DNA from: Scylla paramamosain
Taxonomy: Eukaryota; Arthropoda; Malacostraca; Decapoda; Portunidae
Direction: 5' to 3'
Length of the DNA: 64,000 nucleotides
Assembly: GCF_035594125.1 (NCBI RefSeq)
Contig: NC_087176.1
Location: forward strand, 19,370,091 to 19,434,090
This document shows, piece by piece, positions 33,267-48,942 of the stretch (its first letter is position 1; every line of letters begins with the position of its first letter). The notes under the pieces are model-generated. The model made no database searches, was not told the DNA's origin, and was given only the letters and a program-made list of their open reading frames with translations. The position numbers and the translations under genes were made by a program.

Positions 33267-34932
33267 GCAAAGAGATAGAGTAGTAGTAGTAGTAGTGGTA
33301 GTAATAGTAGTAGTAGAAGTAGTAGGAGTAGTGTAGCAATAGTAGTAGTAGTAGTAGTAGTAGTAGTAAAAGATCGTCTAGTTTATTTGTCACTCACTCG
33401 ATGATAACAGTCTAAAGGAAGGAAGCCCCATTTAAGTATATCACGTGTCCGAAACAGCGCCCTTGACCTTCCGTTTGTGATACGTGACAAGGGCGACATG
33501 AAGGTGAGAGATAAGAGGGTCGCTCTGAAATACTTTTGAAATACTCTGAAATTTTTTGGGGCGATCCTTGAAACATTCAGTGTCCCGAGGATGTCTGATC
33601 ACTTGTTTCTTCTGCACTTCTACGTCACGCTACTAAAATAGAGACTGAAATATGTTCCTCACACCTTATAAAAATAAATAAATAAGCTTTGAAACCAATT
33701 TCATAGCAGTCTTCGATCATGCAGTTTTTCTCTTTCACGCACCATAGAACAACTCATTGCTAAAAACATTAAGGTTATTGAGGCGAGTTTATGCCTGTAA
33801 TCGAGCTGATTACCTTTTTGTCACGGCTGATTACCTTTGACATACTGAATCTGGATTCACTCGTATTAGGTTTCAGCAGTAATGTGACAACAGCAGATGA
33901 TCTAACGCCTTTGCCAAATTGTTGTATTTACTTTTTTTTTTATGACGACAAAATATATTATTAGAACACCTGTCTTGCTATTTTTATTTGAAAGAAGGTA
34001 GTTTTATGACGTTCAGAGGATCACTTGCATCAGTCATGTCACATCAAAGTTTTAATGTCAAAGAATTAATTATTGAAAACGTAATTTTTCATGATTGTTC
34101 TTATGTAACATTCAACAAACATTACTTTCTTTTTTTTACTGATATTTCCACCGGATATTTTGTAGATTATTTTAGACATTAATCTCTTTATCATAAATAT
34201 TTTTATCTGTTATATGCTGTTCACGCTTGTGTGCTCTCACCAGTAAACTACCTGTCACTGCAGACAGATCGGCTTATAAATATCTTGTCAAAAGTCGAAG
34301 GTCCGTCTGTCTTTTATATGTTGCGGATGAAAGTGGCCCAAACGATGCTGAATGCAAGAGTGTTAATGTAATAAATTGTGTATTTCATCTCCCACATGTT
34401 TGACCTGTTTATCGTCAGCTCAAGAAGAAAAAGCCATTATTCTGTATATATTTTCCGAAATGTGCAACTCCCTTTGTGCTTCAACACATATGCAACAACA
34501 GGGGAGTTTTTTCCCTTCCCCTTCGTTAATTTTTAGAAAGGAGGGCGGGACTTTTCGTCAGCGGGGTGAGGAGCACTGTCCTCATATTTGCCACGTCGGA
34601 AGCACAACATGAACGTAACGAGTCTTTACATTTTCAGCTCCACCGGGCGTTTCTGTGTTGCCGCCCACAAGGGGTGACTGCTGGTTCCTGCGCTGTGGCA
34701 GGCATTAATCCCTGTGGCGGGTCTTTGGCAAGTCGAAAAATATGTGGCATTATTGTACTATATTTTCCTCTTCTGCAGAATATTGCCTTAGAAGGTTTAA
34801 TAATGTTATGAATTTAAGAGAAGCCTTGTAGAAATATGATTAATTTTTGCAGTGGATTAGGAAATTACTTCCAAACCGACCTCGAAAGTTATACTAATTA
34901 TAGTTTTGCTGAGTACACACAGGACAGAAACC
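31940..34932. other. Unique AT-rich sequence, no supported gene
   Basis: Apart from the CA and TAG arrays near 33.2-33.4 kb, nothing was recognised. Confidence 0.55.
33209..33368. repeat. (CA)n then imperfect (TAG)n
   Basis: CA 33209-33262, followed by TAG/TAA trinucleotide units to 33368. Confidence 0.9.
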
Positions 34933-35133
34933 ATGCCGTCAAAATTCACCGCTCCCGTGTGTTACTATGTTCTGCTGACCTGTCTTTTAGTTTCTGTAGA
35001 CACTAATAGGAACAAGGTGGACAAAAGAAAGGCATACTTTTCCTCTCCTCAGGAAGTGCTGAAAAACGTGATGAAAAATGTTGTCGCTCTAATCTGTTCG
35101 TTTTGTGGCGGGAAGAGGACCGCGTGCTATTGA
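34933..35133 (+). CDS. Candidate small secreted peptide frame (66 residues)
   Basis: ATG in a fair start context (AAACCATGC) opens a frame with a hydrophobic run FTAPVCYYVLLTCLLVSV that resembles a signal peptide. It is followed by a dibasic site (DKR) and a C-terminal part with CSFCGGKR, where GKR could be an amidation-cleavage signal. The frame ends at TGA just before a CAGA/CA array. No known crustacean neuropeptide was recognised and a chance frame of this length is common here. Confidence 0.2.
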   Translation: MPSKFTAPVCYYVLLTCLLVSVDTNRNKVDKRKAYFSSPQEVLKNVMKNVVALICSFCGGKRTACY

Positions 35134-35134
35134 A

Positions 35135-35330
<196 letters not shown>

Positions 35331-35585
35331 ACTGACTGATTTATTGACCAACTGACATACTCCGTGACGCAGAAAAATGAACTGGCAGCTGAAAAGTGCA
35401 TTTTCGGAAAAAAAGACTGACCACAAATAGATTACGGCAGAAATTGTATTTGTTCCCACTTCTCTGCAATTGCAGCCTTGCCAAATGTAGCACCGCTGTT
35501 ATAGTTCACCAGCAAAGAGATTAGAAGCATCTCCCAGGAAATTTATGATACCGAAGGAGGTTGCAAAATAACATTCAGGTGTTCT

Positions 35586-35780
35586 CAAATAGAGTGGCAG
35601 ATGAATGGAAAGGTTTCATTAATCAGATTGTTAGTGCCAAGTCATTAAGGAGCTTTGAAAGATTAAACAAATTTATGGATGGGGATTGGGTGGAAATATA
35701 CAAGTTTATTTCGTACAGGGACTGCCACGTGTAGGCCTTGATGGCTTCTTGTAGCTCCCCTCATTTTTTTATGTTCTTAG
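35586..35780 (+). mobile_element. CR1/L2-type element, 3'-end fragment
   Basis: In the + sense it reads the end of the same protein (RVADEWKGFINQIVSAKSL and FERLNKFMDGDW), then the shared 3' end with TACAGGGACTGCCACGTGTA and TTTATGTTCTTA. It is an older, independent copy in the opposite orientation to the other two. Confidence 0.8.
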
Positions 35781-36278
35781 TGCGAGCCCTAAAGTAGAGT
35801 GAAGGGCAGGAGAGGTGACTAATCTGCACTAACGTGTACAATATAGGGAGCGAATTTTTATGTAACTCAGATCGAATTGAGCGGAAGTTGCATTATCCAA
35901 TTGTGGATACTGGACGGTGCAGCTCACCTCCCATTACACACTCCCTCCGGCAGAAGGTCGAGGCAGGGTGTTGTATAATGTTAGACAACGTGTGCTGTCT
36001 CTTTAGTTCCTATATAAACGCACACGCTACAGCAATATTGACTGTAGGAGAAGATAAATGTGGCTGTGTTAACTTCTGTTCCGCTCAAAGATATAAAAGT
36101 TACCACGTAGACTGTGACTTCCTTTGTGGCAACTTATATACTTCTGATATCGGAGTATTGAAAAAACAAAATCGTCCCAAGAATGATCACTTTCATATTC
36201 TGTCCTTACCACATTCGATGATGATGTGTTACAATTATCAATGCAGTCTTTGATGATTACTCCCTTTTCTCTCTTCAG

Positions 36279-36442
36279 ACTGCCATCCTACCCAGCCTTC
36301 AGTGTCGGCAAGCCCTTCGCCACGCCGCCCTCTCCTGTGATAGCGGCACGCGGCCGGAGGAGCCTGGCCGCTTTGATCCCCGCCTAGCAACTCTGGGCAG
36401 GAAAACAACGTCGAGGCAAGCATTATTGAAATTTCCCCTAAC
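36279..36442 (+). CDS. Candidate upstream exon (same gene?)
   Basis: A GC-rich island of 164 bp, open throughout, between a strong acceptor (TTTTCTCTCTTCAG) and a good donor (AAC|GTGAGC). It reads 54 codons plus two bases and includes RFDPRLATLGRKTTSRQALL. The end phase fits the next candidate exon at 39947. Short open stretches with splice-like borders arise by chance in 64 kb, so this stays tentative. Confidence 0.3.
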
Positions 36443-36833
36443 GTGAGCGATCCTTTGAGAGGGAAAAAGCTGATTATGGTAAGGACGCGCTCCACAATAT
36501 TTTTTGTAACATTGTTTCGGCGACACGCTACACTCTTCAAAGCAGTGGGGGGTGTGGCCGTAATGGGATTAGTAAGGTGATATTGAAAATTCAGTTTGTG
36601 CTTCTCTGCTAAACATGACGTAATTTCTTACTACTGTTTCTTTTTTTATTAGGGTTTCGGTGATGTGGTTCCTTCAAAGAAATGGCAGGTGAGGGTCCAG
36701 GGGAATAAATGAGGTATTATCGAGGATCAAACTTGGATTTCCCTGAAAGATACGCCCCAAGTTATCGTTTATTTAATCAGAACATGCTGGTGCACAAATT
36801 TTGCACTGCTGTAATCAAAGTCTCCATGTTTTG

Positions 36834-39619
<2,786 letters not shown>

Positions 39620-39695
<76 letters not shown>
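39620..39695. repeat. (GA)n array
   Basis: Pure GA run of about 75 bp. Confidence 0.95.
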
Positions 39696-39696
<1 letters not shown>

Positions 39697-39946
39697 ATAT
39701 GTGTCTCATGTCGAATATGATAAACGCGCGAGATCTAGAATAAAAATAAATAGATAAATAAATTCGTGAACATAATTACGTAGTGTAATAGAACAATTAT
39801 TGCAGTTATTGTTTTTGATGATGTAGACACTGTTGTTGTTTATGTAGCAACTCTAAAACACATTATTAGTGGAAAGGCCGTCACGATAACAGCATTAGTG
39901 TCGCAAAAACCAGACGTTCCATGTTCCTCCCTATGAGTGTTGCCAG

Positions 39947-40017
39947 CAGTACAGGACCGCCTCTGGTGACTGTGTGGAGAGATCGTGCTCGTCTCTCAGT
40001 GGAATGGGCTGCTGGGT
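39947..40017 (+). CDS. Candidate upstream exon (same gene?)
   Basis: Acceptor TGTTGCCAG, then one base completing the codon left by 36279-36442, then STGPPLVTVWRDRARLSVEW. Ending at 40017 (donor GTCAGT) leaves phase 1, which exon 52610-52739 needs; ending at 40015 (donor GTGTCA) does not. The joined text FPLTSTGPPL resembles the Pro-Thr-x-Gly-x-Pro-Leu turn known in large lipid transfer proteins. The donor is weak and the implied intron is 12.6 kb, filled with retroelements. Confidence 0.25.
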
Positions 40018-40508
40018 GTCAGTGATGTAGACACTGAAGTAACAGTTAATAATGATACTTAGGATAATAGTGATCGAATTTTAATACTTGACAACTAGAT
40101 AACAAATGGGTGATGAATACCGTTGGGCGTTTGCAGTACTGTGCATCATACAAGAGTTTTCACTACCCATGATAATAAAAATGCACATTTCACTCGTATA
40201 GCAACTGAGTGATGCAAGTTTCGAACAATTTACTGATAATCACCGTTCTTTTTTTCATTTTTCCATTTGTATTTGACGAAAACCCAGAACAAGCCATACT
40301 GAAGCTACTATAATGGACTTACCACTTAGTGACAAAGTAGTGAGGAGATGAACTGTTACCATATTTATGAAGCTCTCACAGGTAACTGGAAAGGGGATGA
40401 ATTAAAATCGTTCAGGGGAGTGAAATTCATAACAAAATACATAGATTCTCGAGACTCCGTTCCCTTTGAAGTAATTTTTGAAATATTGAAACGTATATCC
40501 AGTTTGCC

Positions 40509-40922
<414 letters not shown>

Positions 40923-41970
40923 TTCCTCTTTCCTCTTGTACTGGCTGAACTTTGTCCACTGCAGAAATGAACATACGTGCGGCATTCTCAAGCACACTAG
41001 GTCGTTTGAAAGGTTGTGAGTTCGATCCAGATTCACAGCAACAAGTAAGGAGAGGCGGCGCTCTTTTCCTAATGGTCTGTAGGTTAGGGCGGGGATTACA
41101 TGCATCTCGCCATTCCTGAATTAAACTTTTTGATATTTTCTCGCTCCTCATGAGTTTAAGATCACAAAAATGGTAATTAAAAGGATGTTTTTAGCGTTAT
41201 ATAGTCTAATCCTTGTGCCTCAACTTTTTAACTGATAACGGTGTCTTTTGCTAACATTAAGACCTCTGTAATGACCTCGTTTGTATAGATATGAAGAAAG
41301 AATATGTGGTTAATTTCATCTTTAGGAAGTTACACAGTTAAAGAAATATGTATTTAAAGAGACTAGTAAGAAAAATAACTCCTTTAAAAGATGCAGATGA
41401 TTGTGGGAAAGACTGATTAGTAATAAGAGGTTAAACTTAATTGATACACAGTCAGAATACAGCACATGAACAGAAGAGAGTAAGCCCAGTGTTTCTATAT
41501 TTGCCTTCGAGATTGATTCGGTGCCCTATGTACAGTAAGATGGATGATTGATAGTGTTGAACGGGACGCTAAGATTGGACCTATTATCACCATTAATAAC
41601 ATCTTTACCACTCTTAATGCCAAAAAGTCCATCGAATAAAAGCCCACTTGACCTCAATTCCGCAGCTTCTCCTCACTTTCCAGGTTTCTTTCACCCTCTC
41701 GCTGCTTCCTTTGTATGCTCTTCTCTTTTTCGCTTCTTCCAACCCTTCACTCGACCTCCCTTCCCCAAGATTTTTTTTTTAACGTTTATTCTTCTATTTC
41801 CTTTCACCTTGCCTTTCTTTTTCTCTTCTAACACTCTTTCTCTCTCTTCCCCCAAAACAGGAAAAAAAAAAATTAGCAACGCACGAAAGAAAGATATAAA
41901 AGTGAAGGACGGTGCAGGAAAAGTTGAGGAAAAGTAAGAAAAGTAAAAGAGGGAAAGAGGAACTCCAGCA

Positions 41971-41975
<5 letters not shown>

Positions 41976-42037
<62 letters not shown>

Positions 42038-42139
42038 AGGGGGGCTGGGGGGAAGGAAAGGAGAGGGGAAGGTGAAGTCTGCCGCGGTTGCACGAAGTTC
42101 AAGTTCTCATCAGCGCAAATCCGGACGCGTCCACTTCAC

Positions 42140-42185
<46 letters not shown>

Positions 42186-42262
42186 CTTGTTTGTCTGTCT
42201 GTCGGTTAGTTAGGCATTCAGTTTTGTCTCTCAGTCAGTATGTCTCTGTCTTTTCTTTTTAG

Positions 42263-42333
<71 letters not shown>
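41976..42333. repeat. (GA)n, (GT)n and (TC)n arrays
   Basis: GA 41976-42032, GT 42140-42183, TC 42264-42333. GA and TC are complementary and 230 bp apart. Confidence 0.95.
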
Positions 42334-42334
<1 letters not shown>

Positions 42335-42336
<2 letters not shown>

Positions 42337-45300
42337 ATCGCCACCAGCACCACCCGTACATACAGAGCGTAGGTGTTATCTGATAGCGTAACAACTCAGG
42401 CGAGCTGTTATGGGTAATGCCTTAATCAGTAACGAGTAATTAATCCGATGAATTAGTGTCAAATTCTTCATTTACATAATAGAGTGATCAGCGTTGAAAA
42501 TAAATAAGCCCTGGGATGTTCGCAGTCGTTAATTTGCGGCATGAAATGATGATGATGATCATCATTCATTGAAATCCTTTCTTGTCAGTCCGCCATTCAT
42601 TCTCTGTTCTTTACTGGTGTCTCCCTTCCTTGTATTTTGCATATTTCTTGTTTCCTTTCTCTTCTAACGCATTGCTTTGTTCGTCTCATTTGTGTCTTTT
42701 CTTGTCTCGGCTCCCCCTTCTTCCCCTGGCGACGCTTGTGAGGGTGAAATCTCGGTCGGGCAAGTGGAAGGAGGGAGGGCTCCGTTTTCTTCAGTTATGC
42801 GAGGAATATTAGGTTTCTTCTACGTCAGTGAATGTAAGATTCTAGTTTCACTTCAGCGGTTGTGGAAAGAACGATGGTTTTGATAGTACTCCTGCATATA
42901 CTTTGTACTTGTGACGCGGGCATCGCTGAGCATCATTGCAAAGCTGCTTGAGGTGCTTTGCCGCCCACGCCTGGCCAATGTTATGACTAACGAACCGAAT
43001 GTGACTTGATTTGATTCATCTCGCGTAGTTTGCGTTTTGAAGGTTCATCAGTTATGAATTATGATTGTAAACACGACTTCTGATTTCATTAGTAATACTA
43101 AAATAATTTCTTTATCTCTGCTCATACATATCTTGCAATTTCGAGCCAATTTCTTAGCATTCAGAAAGATTTATTGCCTTTTCCGACTATACAAGAGCTT
43201 TACCAACCATTTGGATTATGATACTAATAATTGTTACTGTGGCCATTCTTCACCTTCAGACACGACATAGTCATACTGGATGCCAAAAACAATGGACCTC
43301 TTTTGGATGGTTATAGATGTGCATAACCTTACTGGACGCTTACATAGATAACCATACTGTGTGCCTACATCCATGGCCATTATAGGTGGCCCTACACACA
43401 TGGCCGTGTTGGATACCTATATATATCCATGTTGGGTATCTACACACGGGTCATAGGAAGATGGACGAGCTAGGCAATGTCGCATCTCAGGTTCCCCCAA
43501 ATTTTCCCTTTCCCTTAATGGTAGCCGCCTTCCACACTCCGGGTCCTTTCCATATCTGTCTGGCAGCGAGGACGGGATATATTGGACATATGAGGAGCCA
43601 AATTGCCATGAGCTGCGCGATCTAGTTTCACTTTGGTGTAAAAGGACGTCGCCGGGAAATGGTTCGTGCTTGTAATCCATATTGGCCTGACTGTCTCCTA
43701 TCTCGAAATCTATACGAGTATCTGTTTCTGTCTGTCTGTCTGTCTATCTGTCTGTCTCTGCACACACACTCTTACACACACATCCTCCCACACACTCAGG
43801 TGAATGAATTTAACCTTCTCCAACTTTTAACATTATATGCTTCGTTAATGAGTGGAAGTTTGTTATCATAGTTTATTTTGATATTAATTTTTACTACACC
43901 CCACTCCCCAGACACACACACACACATACGCACACCATTTTAGCAGCCTCCCTAATCATTCCATCAAACATAACAAGCTGAGTGTTTAGCGGCGCGTGGC
44001 CACCACCATCCCAGCTGCCTCCATCCTTACATAGCCTACAACTCAGGTCTCTGCTATTCAACGCCTCTATAAAAACCACCTTTGTCTTTCTGTTGCTTCC
44101 TCTAGACCAGAAGTTTTCAAGCTTTTTCTCTCCATTTTCACCTTTAGGAATTTTCAATATCCTAGTGACCTTCATTCTCTTTCTCCCAGCAGCTCCCCAG
44201 TAATGCCTTGATGCTAATGCTGGAGAGTAAAATGCAGATGAGATTGCAATTCTTCATTCTCAAGTTTCACAATCATCATGATCATATGTTTTGTTTGACT
44301 TGCAAAACTTACATAACTGATGTCTCTAGGCTTGAGTAAATATTAGACAATGACTGGCCTCGCAGCAGACTTGAATTTGCCACATAATATACTCTCGTAA
44401 ATTCACCGTCTTTAATTTTTCTTCCAGATTTAGTGTAATTCTCACAACATCCCTCTGGCGACACAAACACATTCATTACCTGTTGAAAGCGGCTAATGTA
44501 ATCAAGGGAACTGTCGCCCGCGGAGATGTGGTGGAGGTGCGGAGAGGTGGAGTAACCCTGACGGGGGAAGGAGCGGAAAGGAAGCTTTTATGGTCCAAGA
44601 AAAGCACTGAGGACGGTATTTCTTAAGGTAGTGTTTGATCCTCCTCGCGCTGAGTGTGTGGACATGTCTTGCCTGGCCCTTGAAGATGAAGGGCAACTCT
44701 AAGATCGCTAGGACGTGAGTTGCTTGAAGAGAGTGCATACACACACACACACAGACACACACACACACACACACACACACACATCATTAAGTAGGTGGAT
44801 CTCACGCGCCACTACTCACTTTCAACTCATTAGCTCATACCTTCTCGTTCCCTGTGGGCTGACGTGCAGATCATCGCTCGCTAAGTGCAAAAACTTGGCC
44901 ATAAACTCCAACCTTAACTGGGACATTACTCTGAATACGCTCTGGGATGTTTATGAGACTTCCTCTTTACTGTCTCCCACCTACCACTGCTCCACTGCTC
45001 GCTCGCCTCCAAGGATGTGTGTGTCTGTGGGTGTATGTCTTGAAATTCAGTGATAATTAATGAACGTAATGATGATGATTAGAATGATGGACATGGCAGC
45101 TAGGTAACTTGTAATGGATTATTGTTGTTGTTGTTGCTGCTGCTTCTGCTGCTGTCATTGTCGTTTTAGTATATGATAAGCAGAATCAAAGGTGCACCAA
45201 TTGCAGTTACGTACGTTGTTTTTCGTTATAACTTTTGCCATTGGAGGAGAAGAAGAAGAAGAGAAGCAGGAAACGTAGGAATGTGAAATTAGATAGATGT

Positions 45301-45622
45301 AAAAGGAAGAACTGGAGGACGAGGATCGCGAGGAAAAAGATGAATGATAATGAAGTGGAGACAAGTGCAGGAAGTGAAGACGGGGACAGATGGAAAGACG
45401 CAGTGCAGATGCCGCAGATTAACATGACAGCTGCAAAGTTGGTAAAGAGAACGTGTTAAGTTTTACTCACCTCCCAAGACCAATATCATTCCTGTATACC
45501 AAGCAGGATGTGGATGTAGATCTGGATGTGATAGATGGAAAGTTCAGAGGCTTTCTGGCCCTTTATTGAAAAGTGTTCCTTTATAAAATATGAAAGACCA
45601 CAAGTTTTGACCTTAACCACAA
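42335..45622. other. Unique sequence, no supported gene
   Basis: A run of related words CATACTGGATGCC, CTTACTGGACGCTTAC, CATACTGTGTGCCTAC and GTTGGATACCTATAT at about 43270-43440 suggests a decayed ~35-40 bp minisatellite. A CA array lies at 44741-44783. No gene recognised. Confidence 0.5.
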
Positions 45623-45821
45623 ATAAGAACATAAGAACATAAGAAATAAGGGAAGCTGCAAGAAGCGACCAGGCTTACACGTGGCAGTCCCTGTATGAAA
45701 CACTCCTACCTATTTCCATCTGTTATCCCCATCCATAAACTTGTCTAATCTTCTCTTAAAGCTCTCTAGTGTCCTAGCACTAACTACATGATTACTGAGT
45801 CCGTTCCACTCATCTACCACT

Positions 45822-46005
45822 CTATTCGAGAACCAATTTTTTCCTATCTCCTTCCTAAACCTAAATTTTTCAAGCTTGAACCCGTTATTTCTTGTTCTAC
45901 CCTGGTTGCTGATCTATTCGAGAACCAATTTTTTCCTATCTCCTTCCTAAACCTAAATTTTTCAAGCTTGAACCCGTTATTTCTTGTTCTACCCTGGTTG
46001 CTGAT
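45822..46005. repeat. 92-bp perfect tandem duplication inside the CR1/L2 copy
   Basis: Positions 45822-45913 and 45914-46005 are the same 92-base unit, starting CTATTCGAGAACC and ending GGTTGCTGAT. Because 92 is not a multiple of three, the protein frame is repeated out of phase and ends soon after. Confidence 0.95.
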
Positions 46006-46487
46006 CCTAAGAATTTTGCTTACATCTCCCTTGTTATAACCCTTATACCACTTAAAGACTTCTATCAGGTCCCCTCTTAACCTACGTCTCTCTAGAGAAT
46101 GTAAATTTAACCGCTTCAACCTCGCTTCGTAAGGAATACTCCTCATCCCCTGTATCCTTTTAGTCATTCTCCTCTGTACTGATTCTAATAGACCTATATC
46201 TTTCCTGTAATGTGGGGACCAGAACTGCACAGCGTAGTCTAGATGAGGTCTGACCAGCGCCAAGTATAACTTTAATATTACTTCCGGCCTTCTACTTTTA
46301 ACACTCCTAAAAATGAATCCTAGTACCCTATTTGCCTTGTTTCTGGCTTCTATGCATTGTTTCCCTAGACGGAGTTCAGAGCTAACTATAACTCCTAAAT
46401 CTTTCTCGTACCCTGTACCTACCAGAGTTTGGGTGTTTAATGTGTACCTATTGTGTGGGTTTCCTCTACCTACGCTAAGGACTTTGC

Positions 46488-46547
46488 ATTTATCGATATT
46501 AAATTGCAATTTATCGATATTAAATTGCAATTTATCGATATTAAATA
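46488..46547. repeat. 21-bp in-frame tandem repeat inside the CR1/L2 copy
   Basis: The unit AAATTGCAATTTATCGATATT occurs nearly three times, so the - strand protein reads FNIDKLQ, FNIDKLQ, FNIDK. The length is a multiple of three and the frame is kept. Confidence 0.9.
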
Positions 46548-47076
46548 ACAAATGAACTCCTGGCCTCTGTACAGCTGAGATGCCAAAGTTTAGCGTGGCT
46601 TCTACCTTTTCGAGTTTCATCATTCCCTCTATAGTTCTTACCGCCACGCTGAAATCAAGCGTTGAATTACTCTTGACTGGAAATTACAGTAAGACGAGAA
46701 CTATTTAACTAGAGTAACCCTAGACAATCTGATGCAACGAAACTAAAATCTAATAGATATGTTTGTTGAACTATTTATTCCCTCCATCCCTTCTTCCCTC
46801 CCGTCTCTACACAAATGTGACGTTATTTCTTCCCTTCCCTGCATCTCGGAATTATAAACTAGACTCTCCATGGCTGCCGCTGAAACACAGGCAGGACATG
46901 TTACACAAAGGCTTATCGTGCTGCCCTTCCTTGCTCTTCCAGGACGATAGAAGCTCCACCGCAGCATATCAAGCAGGACAACAGCATAAGAGGGGATGCA
47001 CTACAGCCACGCGGGGTTCTGGAAAAAGGAAGAAACAGATGATCCAGTCAGTATTCATGAGGTGACGCATAAAGGT

Positions 47077-48636
47077 TCATTAAGGCGCATAAAGGTATTA
47101 AAATTCTTCGTAATGATGTTTTTCATGCCCTCGCTGGCCTAAACCCTCGGAAGGCTTATGGACCTGATGGGGTCCCTCCTATTGTTCTCCGAAACTCTGC
47201 CTCCGTGCTTGCACCTTGCCTAGTCAAACTCTTTCAGCTCTGTCTGTCAACATCTACCTTTCCTTCTTGCTGGAAGTTTGCCTACATTCAACCTGTTCCT
47301 AAAAAGGGTGACCGTTCTAGTCCCTCAAACTACCGTCCTATTGCTTTAATTTCCTGCTTATCTAAAGTTTTTGAATCTATCCTCAACAGGAAGATTCTTA
47401 AACATCTATCACTTCACAACCTTCTATCTGATCGCCAGTATGGGTTCCGTCAAGGCCGCTCTACTGGTGATCTTCTGGCTTTCCTTACTGAGTCTTGGTC
47501 ATCCTCTTTTAGAGACTTCGGTGAAACTTTTGCTGTTGCCTTGGACATATCAAAAACCTTTGATAGAGTCTGGCACAAAGCTTTGATTTTCAAACTACCC
47601 TCCTACGGTTTCTATCCTTCTCTCTGTAACTTCATCTCAAGTTTCCTTTCTGACCGTTCTATTGCTGCTGTGGTAGACGGTCACTGTTCTTCTCCTAAAT
47701 CTATTAACAGTGGTGTTCCTCAGGGTTCTGTCCTGTCACCCACTCTCTTCTTATTATTCATTAATGATCTTCTAAACCAAACTTCTTGTCCTATCCACTC
47801 CTATGCTGATGATACCACCCTGCACTTTTCCACGTCTTTTCATAGACGTCCAACCCTTCAGGAGGTAAACATATCACGCAGGGAAGCCACAGAACGCCTG
47901 ACTTCTGATCTTTCTAAAATTTCTGATTGGGGCAGAGCAAACTTGGTATAGTTCAATGCCTCAAAAACTCAATTCCTCCATCTATCAACTCGACACAATC
48001 TTCCAGACAACTATCCTCTTTTCTTCAATGACACTCAACTGTCCCCCTCTTCTACACTGAACATCCTCGGTCTGTCCTTTACTTATAATCTGAACTGGAA
48101 ACTTCACATCTCATCTCTAGCTAAAACAGCTTCTATGAAGTTAGGTGTTCTGAGACGTCTCCGCCAGTTTTTCTCACCCCCCCAGCTGCTAACTCTGTAC
48201 AAGGGCCTTATCCGTCCATGTATGGAGTATGCTTCACATGTCTGGGGGGGTTCCACTCATACTGCTGTTCTAGACAGGGTGGAATCAAAAGCTTTTCGTC
48301 TCATCAACTCCTCTCCTCTGTCTTCAGCCCCTCTCTCACCGCCGCAATGTTGCATCTCTAGCTGTCTTCTACCGCTATTTTCATGCCAACTGCTCTTCTG
48401 ATCTTGCTAACTGCATGCCTCCCCTCCTCCCGCGGCCTCGCTGCACAAGACTTTCTTCTTTCTCTCACTCCTATTCTGTCCACCTCTCTAACGCAAGAGT
48501 TAACCAGTATTCTCAATCATTCATCCCTTTCTCTGGTAAACTCTGGAACTCCTTGCCTGCTTCTGTATTTCCACCTTCCTATGACTTGAATTCCTTCAAG
48601 AGGGAGGTTTCAAGACACTTATCCACCAATTTTTGA
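47077..48636 (+). pseudogene. Reverse transcriptase of the jockey-like element, broken
   Basis: The frame is open from about 47077 to 47948. It is then interrupted by TAG where relatives have Gln (LV-stop-FNASKTQ) and continues through LYKGLIRPCMEYASHVWGGS to about 48335. After a single-base insertion it continues in another frame (about 48342-48636) to the C-terminal SFKREVSRHLSTNF. The catalytic YADD is intact. Confidence 0.85.
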
Positions 48637-48712
48637 CCACTGCTTTGACCCTTTTAAGGGACTGGCATCCACCAATTTTTGACCACTGCTTTGACCCTTT
48701 TAAGGGACTGGC
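48621..48712 (+). repeat. 46-bp tandem duplication in the jockey-like element 3' end
   Basis: The unit starting ATCCACCAATTTTTGACC and ending AAGGGACTGGC occurs at 48621-48666 and again at 48667-48712 with essentially no difference. It spans the stop codon of the reverse transcriptase. Confidence 0.9.
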
Positions 48713-48862
48713 ATTTCAGTGGGCATTTTTTTTTTTATTAGATTTTTGTTGCCCTTGGCCAGTATCCTTCCTACATAAAAAAAAAAAAAAAAAAAAAGCA
48801 TGAGGATGTGGAATCAGCGTCTTCCGGCTCGAGGCAGCAAGTTGAGACGCCGTGACTCAAGC

Positions 48863-48935
48863 GGTGGCAGCTCCGAACGTAGACTTCGCCAGCTTCACGG
48901 TGAGGTTCGCTTCCTGCAGACGGCTGAGCACATTC
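48863..48935 (-). pseudogene. Reverse transcriptase remnant of the gypsy element
   Basis: About 24 codons reading SRLQEANLTVKLAKSTFGAA, the well-conserved gypsy reverse transcriptase stretch just before the Tyr-Leu-Gly-His turn, then a stop. It sits next to the protease end, whereas about 250 codons should separate them, which shows an internal deletion. Confidence 0.6.
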
Positions 48936-48942
48936 TGGGACC

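Larger units (their letters stand above)
45623..46547 (-). mobile_element. CR1/L2-type non-LTR retrotransposon, 3' part
   Basis: The - strand encodes the C-terminal part of a reverse transcriptase protein: NIDKCKVLSVGRGN, the tract LVRPHLDYAVQFWSPHYRKD, RRRLRGDLIEVFKWYKGYNK and FRKEIGKNWFSNR. Its 3' untranslated end runs to the short repeats TAAGAACATAAGAACATAAG (+ strand) at 45624. The catalytic domain is missing by 5' truncation. A 92-bp duplication (45822-46005) shifts the frame near the C-terminus. Confidence 0.85.
47075..48797 (+). mobile_element. Jockey-like non-LTR retrotransposon, 5'-truncated, with poly(A)
   Basis: The element begins inside the palm/finger region of reverse transcriptase and runs to a 3' untranslated region with a poly(A) tail at about 48776-48797. 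Reverse transcriptase motifs are in order: PKKGDRSSPSNYRPIALIS, QYGFRQGRSTGDLL, the GVPQGSVLSP turn and the catalytic YADDTTLHF. The reading frame is broken by a TAG at 47949-47951 and a one-base shift near 48340, so the copy is dead. No endonuclease domain remains. Confidence 0.85.

Noticed and set aside
35834..36253. 139-codon Cys-rich + strand frame
   Set aside because: No motif, no clear start context, and no splice logic towards the neighbouring candidate exon.
40970..41040. tRNA-like B box (GAGTTCGATCC) with a partial tRNA outline
   Set aside because: No convincing A box or acceptor stem pairing; at most a scrap of a tRNA-derived SINE.
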